Source of the DNA: Chloroflexota bacterium
GTDB lineage: Bacteria > Chloroflexota > UBA6077 > CF-72
Direction of reading: 5' to 3'
Assembly (NCBI GenBank): GCA_019242065.1
Contig: JAFAWJ010000470.1
Coordinates: 1-5,878 of the forward strand
Length of the DNA: 5,878 bases
This document shows positions 1 through 4,858 of the stretch, one piece after another. The notes below the pieces were generated by a model. It worked only from the letters and a program-made list of their open reading frames with translations, was not told where the DNA came from and did no database searches. Made by a program: the position numbers and the translations under genes. Every line of letters begins with the position of its first letter. The first letter of the stretch is position 1.

Positions 1-2
1 AC

Positions 3-1493
3 GACGAGGGCACGCACTCCAACGCCGAGGTGCTGGGGGCCGTCAACCAGCTCAGCCACGCCCTGCGCGGGCTGGGCCTCTCGCGCGGCGACTCGATCGC
101 GGCCATGCTGCCCAACTCGCCGGAGGCGCTCGAGGTCTACCTGGCCATGCAGCAGATCGGCCTGTACCTGACGCCGATCAATTACCACCTGGTCGGCCCC
201 GAAATCGCCTACATCCTGACCGACTGCGAGGCGCGGGCCTTCATCGTCCACGCCCGCTATGCCGACGTCGCCCAGCACGCACTGGAGGAAACCGGGTTTC
301 CAGCCGACCGCGTCTTCACCGTCGGCGCTATCCCAGGCTTCAAATCGGTCGCGGACCTCACCCAGGGCCAACCCACCACGCTGCCCGAGGACCGCAGCCT
401 GGGCATGATCATGAACTACACCTCGGGCACCACCGGCCGACCCAAGGGCGTCCGCCGGCCGCTCCCCACGGCCACTCCCGACGAAGCGGATCTCGGCGCC
501 GCGCTGACCGGCTACAAGGTCAGCCGTGACGAGACCGACAACGTCCACCTGCTCGCGTGTCCCTGGTACCACACCGCGCCCATGGTGATGGTGGCGCCGT
601 CGCTGCATCTCGGCCACAACGTGATCACCATGGATCGCTTCGATCCGGAGCGCACCCTGCGGTTGATCGACCAGTACAAAGTCACCATCACCCACCTGGT
701 GCCAACCCAGTTCGTGCGGCTGCTGGCGCTGCCCGACGAGGTGAAGCAGCGCTACGACGTCAGTTCCCTGCGACACGTCATCCATGGCGCGGCGCCCTGC
801 TCGCCCGAAGTCAAACGCCGCATGATCGAGTGGTTCGGGCCGGTCCTGGACGAGTACTACGCCTCGACCGAAGGTGTCGGGGGCACGATCATCTTCTCCG
901 ACGAGTGGCTGGCCAAGCCCGGCTCGGTCGGCAAAGCCCGCAGCACCACGGCCATCGTGGTCATGGACGACGAGGGCAACATCCTGCCCGCGGGCCAGGT
1001 CGGCACGATCTACTCGATGACCATGGGTCGCGAGCCGTTCGAGTACTTCAAAGACCCGGAAAAGACCGCGCAGTCCAGGCGCGGCGACTACCGAACGGTC
1101 GGCGACGTCGGCTACCTGGACGACGATGGCTACCTTTTCTTGAGTGATCGCAAGTCGGACATGATCATCTCGGGCGGGGTCAACATCTACCCCGCCGAGA
1201 TCGAAAGTGTGGTGATCACGCATCCGCGGGTGGCCGACGTGGCCGTCTTCGGCGTGCCCAATCCAGAATGGGGGGAAGAAATCAAAGCCGTCGTCGAATT
1301 GCTGCCCGGGAGCCCCACCGACCCGGAGAGCATGCGAGCCGACATCCTGGCGTTCCTGAGCGGACGCATGGCGCGCTACAAGCTGCCCAAGAGCATCGAC
1401 TTCGTGGACGCTTTACCGCGAGATCCGAACGGCAAACTGTACAAACGACGTTTACGCGACCCGTACTGGGTGGGACACGAACGCGCCATCTGA
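3..1493 (+). CDS. AMP-forming acyl-CoA synthetase (ANL superfamily), 5' end missing
   Basis: Activates a carboxylic acid with ATP to an acyl-adenylate, then transfers the acyl group to coenzyme A; expected in the cytoplasm. The reading frame is open to the window edge, and the codons before GTG 30 still encode family-like sequence (TxxNAEV leading into NQLSHALRGLGL), so GTG 30 is internal and the true start lies upstream. Counting residues from GTG 30: the phosphate-binding loop YTSGTTGRPKGV is at 130-141, PWYHTAP at 178-184, the adenine-site YYASTEG at 276-282, TVGDVGYLDDDGYL at 356-369, the hinge DRKSDMIISGGVNIYPAEIE at 373-392, and PRDPNGKLYKRRLR at 463-476 with the expected catalytic Lys469. 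All core motifs are intact, so it should be active. The P-loop followed by RRPL and the PWYHTAP segment recall the FadD4/BaiB-like acyl-CoA ligases, but the chain length or class of acid cannot be read from the sequence. The next gene follows after 30 bases on the same strand. Confidence 0.93.
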   Translation, partial: DEGTHSNAEVLGAVNQLSHALRGLGLSRGDSIAAMLPNSPEALEVYLAMQQIGLYLTPINYHLVGPEIAYILTDCEARAFIVHARYADVAQHALEETGFPADRVFTVGAIPGFKSVADLTQGQPTTLPEDRSLGMIMNYTSGTTGRPKGVRRPLPTATPDEADLGAALTGYKVSRDETDNVHLLACPWYHTAPMVMVAPSLHLGHNVITMDRFDPERTLRLIDQYKVTITHLVPTQFVRLLALPDEVKQRYDVSSLRHVIHGAAPCSPEVKRRMIEWFGPVLDEYYASTEGVGGTIIFSDEWLAKPGSVGKARSTTAIVVMDDEGNILPAGQVGTIYSMTMGREPFEYFKDPEKTAQSRRGDYRTVGDVGYLDDDGYLFLSDRKSDMIISGGVNIYPAEIESVVITHPRVADVAVFGVPNPEWGEEIKAVVELLPGSPTDPESMRADILAFLSGRMARYKLPKSIDFVDALPRDPNGKLYKRRLRDPYWVGHERAI

Positions 1494-1502
1494 GAGGCAC
1501 AC

Positions 1503-1509
1503 GAGGGGA
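1503..1509 (+). promoter_or_regulatory. Possible ribosome binding site for the solute-binding lipoprotein
   Basis: The purine-rich GAGGGGA is the only Shine-Dalgarno-like stretch between the synthetase stop and ATG 1524. Its spacing of 14 bases to the start is longer than ideal. No other ATG, GTG or TTG start exists in this frame after the upstream stop codon, so the ATG stands regardless of the weak spacing. Confidence 0.4.
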
Positions 1510-1523
1510 TTTTCCGCACACAC

Positions 1524-3299
1524 ATGACTGACCACGACGCTTCACTCGATTCCAGTTCCCGCTTCGACCGGCGGGCATTCGTTACTCGCGCTGGCCTGGT
1601 GGCAGCGGGCGCACTCGGCGCCACGTTGCTCGAGGCGTGTGGTCCCGCGTCCGCGCCGACTCCCGCCGCCCCTGCAGCTACCTCCGCTTCCGGAGGTGCG
1701 ACACCGGCCTCAGGTAGCGCGGCGGCACCCGCCGCCGCGGGCGCCGGCGGCAAAGTCGCCCTGCCCACGTACGTTGCCTTCCAGGGTCCCACGCCGGATC
1801 TCCCCGGCAACGAGCAGGGCCTCGATCCGGCGTTTTTCAAGTTCCCCTCCAACCTGACCCAGACCGTCACCACGCCGCCAGGCGATGGCAGCACCGTCAC
1901 GGCGATCACCTATCTGACGCTGGCGCCGCCGCCGCCCATGGAACAGAACGCGGCCTGGCAGGCCGTCAACAAATCGCTCAACGCCACGCTGCAGATGGAG
2001 CAGGTCGGTTCATCCGACTATGCGACCCGCATCAACGTGGTCATCGCGGGCAACGACCTGCCGGACTTCATTTACAACCCGACCACCACCACGCCCTGGG
2101 GCGCTATTCCCGGTTTGCCAAGTTTCCTCCAGGCCAAGTGCCAGGACCTCAGCCAGTACCTGAGTGGCGACGCGATCAAGGACTACCCGAACCTGGCGCA
2201 CTACGACAACTACACGTGGCGCTCGGGCGTGGTCAACAACAAGATCTACGCCATCCCGGTCGCCCGTCCGCCGATCGGCGCGGTCATGATGTACCGCAAG
2301 GACCTGCTCGACAAGGAAGGCATCACCGAGCAGCCCAAGAGCGCGGACGACTTCAAGCGCGCCCTGCAGGCCGTGACCAAGCCCGACCAGAACCAGTACG
2401 GCATCGCCAGCAACGCCACCAACTACTTCGCTCTGACGCCCAACAGCGCCTATTCGTCGATCTGGCGCGTGCCCAACAACTGGCGCCTGGATCCCTCGGG
2501 CAAGCTCATCAAGGACGTCGAAACCGACGAGTTCAAGGCCGCCGTAGGCTTTTCCCGCGATCTGTGGCAGGCCGGGCTGTGGCATCCGAACTCACCCCAG
2601 TACGGCGGCACGTACAACGACGACTTCATGGCAGGCCGCTTCGTCTTCGCGCCAGGGGTGTGGGGTCAGTACGTGCAGCTCTGGGACATCGAAGCCTTGC
2701 GTGTGCCGGACGCGCGGCTGTATCCCATGCAGCCGTTCGCGGCCGACGGCGGCAAGCCGTACTACCAGGCTGGCTCAGGCCAGTTCGGTGTCACCTACAT
2801 GAAGCAGCAGAGCTCGCCGGACCGGATCAAAATGCTGCTGCGCGTGGCCAACTTCTTCGCGGCGCCCTTTGGCAGCAAGGAGTGGCTGCTGAACTACTTT
2901 GGTGTCCAGGACACCGACTTCAAGTTCAACGCCGACGGTGCGCCCGTCCTGACCGACCAGGGTCGCAGCGAGCTGACGGCTGTGTGGCGCTACGTGAGCT
3001 CACCCGCGTACGCGCTGTTCAGCGCCAATCGCTCGCAGGAGTTTGCGCAGGTGTCGTACGCGGCCGAGCAGGCCATGATCGCCGCGATGGACGTCGATCC
3101 GACCCTGGGGCTGTACTCGGCAACCGCGGCCAGCTCGGGTCAGCTGGCACAGGACACCCTGATGTCCGGCGTCTCGGACATCATCCAGGGCCGCCGCCCC
3201 GTGACCGATCTCGACGGCCTGGTCGCCGATTGGCGCAACAGTGTCGGCGACAAGATGCGGGGCGAGTTCCAGGATGCCATCGCAGCCAGTAAATCCTGA
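1524..3299 (+). CDS. Tat-exported lipoprotein, ABC-type extracellular solute-binding protein (LplA/YtcQ-like)
   Basis: Expected to be a membrane-anchored receptor outside the cytoplasmic membrane that captures a solute, probably a carbohydrate or related compound, for an ABC importer. The N-terminus has a twin-arginine motif (DRRAFVT, residues 15-21), a hydrophobic stretch at about 23-36 and a lipobox LEAC with the lipidated Cys at 39. An Ala/Pro/Ser/Thr/Gly linker (40-76) follows, then the binding domain from about 125. The segments ITYLTLAPPP (128-137), VVIAGNDLPDFIY (172-184), NKIYAIPV (239-246), MMYRKDLLDKEGI (255-267) and the C-terminal DIIQGRRPVTDLDGLVADW (552-570) follow the pattern of LplA-type family 1 binding proteins. 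The length of 591 residues is normal for that large subgroup once the linker is included. ATG 1524 is the only start in the open frame. No permease or ATPase gene is adjacent, which is unusual: the partner transporter must be encoded elsewhere or upstream. Ligand identity is not predictable from sequence alone. Confidence 0.9.
   Translation: MTDHDASLDSSSRFDRRAFVTRAGLVAAGALGATLLEACGPASAPTPAAPAATSASGGATPASGSAAAPAAAGAGGKVALPTYVAFQGPTPDLPGNEQGLDPAFFKFPSNLTQTVTTPPGDGSTVTAITYLTLAPPPPMEQNAAWQAVNKSLNATLQMEQVGSSDYATRINVVIAGNDLPDFIYNPTTTTPWGAIPGLPSFLQAKCQDLSQYLSGDAIKDYPNLAHYDNYTWRSGVVNNKIYAIPVARPPIGAVMMYRKDLLDKEGITEQPKSADDFKRALQAVTKPDQNQYGIASNATNYFALTPNSAYSSIWRVPNNWRLDPSGKLIKDVETDEFKAAVGFSRDLWQAGLWHPNSPQYGGTYNDDFMAGRFVFAPGVWGQYVQLWDIEALRVPDARLYPMQPFAADGGKPYYQAGSGQFGVTYMKQQSSPDRIKMLLRVANFFAAPFGSKEWLLNYFGVQDTDFKFNADGAPVLTDQGRSELTAVWRYVSSPAYALFSANRSQEFAQVSYAAEQAMIAAMDVDPTLGLYSATAASSGQLAQDTLMSGVSDIIQGRRPVTDLDGLVADWRNSVGDKMRGEFQDAIAASKS
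1641..1751 (+). other. Low-complexity linker segment of the lipoprotein
   Basis: Codons for residues 40-76 of the lipoprotein encode almost only Ala, Pro, Ser, Thr and Gly, with a few imperfect short Pro/Ala repeats. Such flexible tethers are common after the lipidated cysteine of binding proteins in Gram-positive and Chloroflexota-like envelopes and hold the binding domain away from the membrane. The tether role is inferred from composition and position. Confidence 0.7.
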
Positions 3300-3308
3300 G
3301 TAGCGCCC

Positions 3309-3324
3309 CCGCGTCCCAACGCGG
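3309..3324 (+). other. Small inverted repeat between the lipoprotein and the first small membrane gene
   Basis: CCGCG (3309-3313) and CGCGG (3320-3324) are perfect complements around a six-base loop. The hairpin ends two bases before the GTG start at 3326. There is no following T-run, so it does not look like an intrinsic terminator. It could influence translation of the next gene or stabilise the upstream mRNA end, but in DNA this rich in G and C a five-base stem may be chance. Confidence 0.3.
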
Positions 3325-3325
3325 T

Positions 3326-3616
3326 GTGACCGGTCTGTCGTTCTGGTGGGTGATGCGGCAGATCGGCACGATCGGGCTGGCCCACGTCGCCACCCTGGTC
3401 GTGGTGTACTTTTTGCTGCTGCTCGGCGATGCGCTGTTCAGCAGCTATGCGATCCTGCTGCAGGACGCGGTCTTCGTCAGCTACGTCGCGCAGCTCGGCT
3501 GGCTGCAGCGCATGGCTACCGACGTCAAGGGCGCGATCGCCTTCGTCGTCGGCGTCAGCGCCCTGTTCCAGATGCTGCTCCTCCTGGGCCGCGTCACTTG
3601 GCGGGCGATCACCTGA
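3326..3616 (+). CDS. Small two-helix membrane protein, unknown function
   Basis: I do not recognise this 96-residue protein. It has a clear hydrophobic segment at about 15-34 (GTIGLAHVATLVVVYFLLLL) and another at about 69-88, separated by a mixed stretch that may form an amphipathic surface helix (about 40-60). It ends shortly after the second helix with a basic GRVTWRAIT tail. There are no conserved Cys or His clusters and no ABC-permease EAA loop, so it is not a recognisable transporter fragment. The start is uncertain: GTG 3326 has no convincing Shine-Dalgarno sequence, and in-frame GTG 3350 or ATG 3353 would remove nine residues or slightly fewer without touching the helices. The amino-acid pattern is typical of a real membrane protein, whereas the overlapping frames give Arg/Ala/Ser-rich shadow sequence. 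It lies 26 bases after the lipoprotein and 4 bases before the next small membrane gene, so co-transcription with both is likely. Confidence 0.68.
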   Translation: MTGLSFWWVMRQIGTIGLAHVATLVVVYFLLLLGDALFSSYAILLQDAVFVSYVAQLGWLQRMATDVKGAIAFVVGVSALFQMLLLLGRVTWRAIT

Positions 3617-3620
3617 GCGC

Positions 3621-4034
3621 ATGCGCGTCTGGGTCGAGGACCTGCGCTTTCACTTCGCGATGGCGCTACGCGCGGTGGGCATCGGCGTCGTCGTCGTGGC
3701 GTGGGTATCGGCGTTGTCGTCCGAAGCGCAACAGGGCTCCGATCCGCGGGCGTACTTCGAAGTGGCCGCCGTCGTCGTCAGCGTGCTGATCGTCCAGTTG
3801 CTCACGCAGCTGCCGCCGTCGGCCCGCGTCGCCGAGCTCTTGGCTCCGATGCAGCGCGACATCACCGCCGTCGCGCGCGAACGGGCGCACGGCGATGCGC
3901 AGCTGCAGACCGAATACGCGACGGCCATCACCACGCTCGCGACCGAGCGGATCCGCGCCGGAGCCAACATTCCGCGCGATCGGCGTCGCTGGCTGCGGAC
4001 GCTGTCAGACCTGGCTGATACGCACCAGACTTGA
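3621..4034 (+). CDS. Small membrane protein with two helices and a charged C-terminal tail, unknown function
   Basis: I do not recognise this 137-residue protein. Two hydrophobic segments lie at about 14-32 (ALRAVGIGVVVVAWVSAL) and 45-63 (YFEVAAVVVSVLIVQLLTQL), joined by a short polar loop (33-44). A mostly helical, charged tail of about 70 residues follows (AELLAPMQRDITAVARERA, then repeated Ala/Thr/Glu/Arg) and ends in a basic RDRRRWLR patch (119-126). The tail could be a short cytoplasmic coiled coil. ATG 3621 is chosen because it lies 4 bases after the preceding stop. The same frame is open back to ATG 3429, but that extension is Ser/Arg/Ala/Cys-rich shadow sequence inside the upstream gene. 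The tight spacing suggests translational coupling and a two-protein membrane unit. The last 30 bases, including the stop codon, overlap the 3' end of the opposite-strand gene. Confidence 0.68.
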   Translation: MRVWVEDLRFHFAMALRAVGIGVVVVAWVSALSSEAQQGSDPRAYFEVAAVVVSVLIVQLLTQLPPSARVAELLAPMQRDITAVARERAHGDAQLQTEYATAITTLATERIRAGANIPRDRRRWLRTLSDLADTHQT

Positions 4035-4799
4035 CACTAGCTTCAGGTGGGCCAGGCCGGCGATGCTCAGGGCGATGAGGAACAGCGTCGCGGCGGGAAG
4101 GAACGGGTACCAGTGCAGGCCGACGGCGGCGATCATCAAGATGGCGATGATGCGGTGGCCCCACAGCCGCCAGAACGTGTTGTAGCTAGTGATCAGGCCC
4201 AGCAGCCCGAGGAGCACCAGGAGGCCGGTCGCGGCGATGCCGGTCCACTGCACGAACGTGGCACCCGGAAACAGCAAGAAATACACACTGTGGGCGGCAG
4301 CGAAGGCCAGGGCGGCCCAGCCGAGCAGCCGATGGTGGCGGCGAAACAGTAAAAACAGCGACTGCACGGCGCCAGTCGGCTCGAAGCGGGTGCGCGAGGC
4401 CTGATTCGAGAACCAGCGGGTAAAGAACAGCACGCTGCTGGCGAGCAGGGCGATCATGCTCGGCAGGAGCAGGAAGTTGGAGTACTCCAGGTCGTTCAGG
4501 ACGTCGGGGATCCGGTCGTTCCAGGGCAGCTCACTCCAGCCGACGGCGGCGGCGTCGAGGACGGCGCCAATGGCGGCGAGCTGAGCGACCACGCGCAGGA
4601 TTTCGGCGAGGCCGGGGAAGCAGGCCAGCGTCAGGAGCATGCCGCTGGCGACGGCGCACAGGGCACCGGCGGCGGCCAGGAGCACAGGCAGGGGCGGGTG
4701 CTGGCCAACACGGTCGCCGACGAAGAAGACGTACAGGCCGGCGGCCCAGAGCAAGGTCAGGAGAAACGAAGCCGTGCCGATTTGCGAGCGCCGGGTCAC
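4005..4799 (-). CDS. Eight-helix membrane protein with ferric-reductase-like di-heme b signature
   Basis: The 264-residue protein is almost wholly hydrophobic, with helices at about 11-27, 37-59, 67-88, 108-127, 153-175, 183-204, 213-233 and 236-253. Helix five carries His156 and His170 (RRHHRLLGW...AAAHSVYF), and helix seven carries His215 and His229 (LWGHRII...VGLHWYPF). Both pairs have 13 residues between them, and one helix lies between the two. In ferric reductase, NADPH oxidase and MsrQ-like proteins this arrangement holds two b hemes stacked across the membrane. I infer transmembrane electron transfer. No FAD or NAD(P)H domain follows, so an electron-delivering partner would be needed. 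GTG 4799 is the only start, because a stop codon lies in frame at 4815-4817. No Shine-Dalgarno sequence is visible, so a short or absent leader is likely. The gene is divergent from mrdA and converges on the small membrane genes. A structural, non-heme membrane protein remains the alternative. Confidence 0.8.
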   Translation of the reverse strand: MTRRSQIGTASFLLTLLWAAGLYVFFVGDRVGQHPPLPVLLAAAGALCAVASGMLLTLACFPGLAEILRVVAQLAAIGAVLDAAAVGWSELPWNDRIPDVLNDLEYSNFLLLPSMIALLASSVLFFTRWFSNQASRTRFEPTGAVQSLFLLFRRHHRLLGWAALAFAAAHSVYFLLFPGATFVQWTGIAATGLLVLLGLLGLITSYNTFWRLWGHRIIAILMIAAVGLHWYPFLPAATLFLIALSIAGLAHLKLVSSLVRISQV

Positions 4800-4808
4800 G
4801 AGTCGAAC

Positions 4809-4842
4809 GTCAGACTATCGCGACTCGGGAGTCGTGACTGAC
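4809..4842. promoter_or_regulatory. Bipartite inverted repeat in the divergent intergenic region (candidate operator)
   Basis: The inner arms TCGCGACTC (4818-4826) and GAGTCGTGA (4829-4837) pair with one mismatch around a GG centre; the central six-base arms are perfect. Outer arms GTCAG (4809-4813) and CTGAC (4838-4842) are also perfect complements, offset by four extra bases on the left. A further GAGTCG lies at 4800-4805. The dyad sits between two divergent GTG starts and ends one base before the -10-like box of mrdA, a position suited to a repressor that blocks both genes. No regulator family is identifiable. Confidence 0.45.
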
Positions 4843-4843
4843 C

Positions 4844-4849
4844 TAGAAT
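4844..4849 (+). promoter_or_regulatory. Candidate -10 box for mrdA, suggesting a leaderless or near-leaderless transcript
   Basis: TAGAAT matches the TATAAT consensus at five of six positions and lies nine bases before the GTG start at 4859. Transcription would begin within a few bases of the start codon, which fits the absence of any Shine-Dalgarno sequence there. No good -35 hexamer is seen at 16-18 bases upstream; that space is filled by the inverted repeat. Confidence 0.4.
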
Positions 4850-4858
4850 TGAAAACCG

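Noticed and set aside
30..32. GTG 30 as the true start of the acyl-CoA synthetase
   Set aside because: The codons upstream in the same frame continue the family-like sequence, and the protein would lack the usual N-terminal part, so the gene is cut by the window edge.
2138..3292. Plus-strand open frame of 384 codons inside the solute-binding lipoprotein
   Set aside because: Arg/Gly/Ala/Gln-rich translation in a shifted frame with no recognisable domain; the lipoprotein frame has a signal, lipobox and family motifs.
3309..3324. Intrinsic terminator after the lipoprotein gene
   Set aside because: The stem is only five bases and no T-run follows; the next gene begins two bases later.
3429..3620. 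N-terminal extension of the second small membrane protein to ATG 3429
   Set aside because: The extension overlaps most of the first small membrane gene and is Ser/Arg/Ala/Cys-rich shadow sequence; ATG 3621 follows the upstream stop by 4 bases and starts a normal membrane protein.
3326..4034. Small membrane genes as remnants of ABC permeases for the binding protein
   Set aside because: Neither contains an EAA-type cytoplasmic loop or the five- to six-helix core of MalF/MalG permeases, and neither frame shows a disruption suggesting decay.
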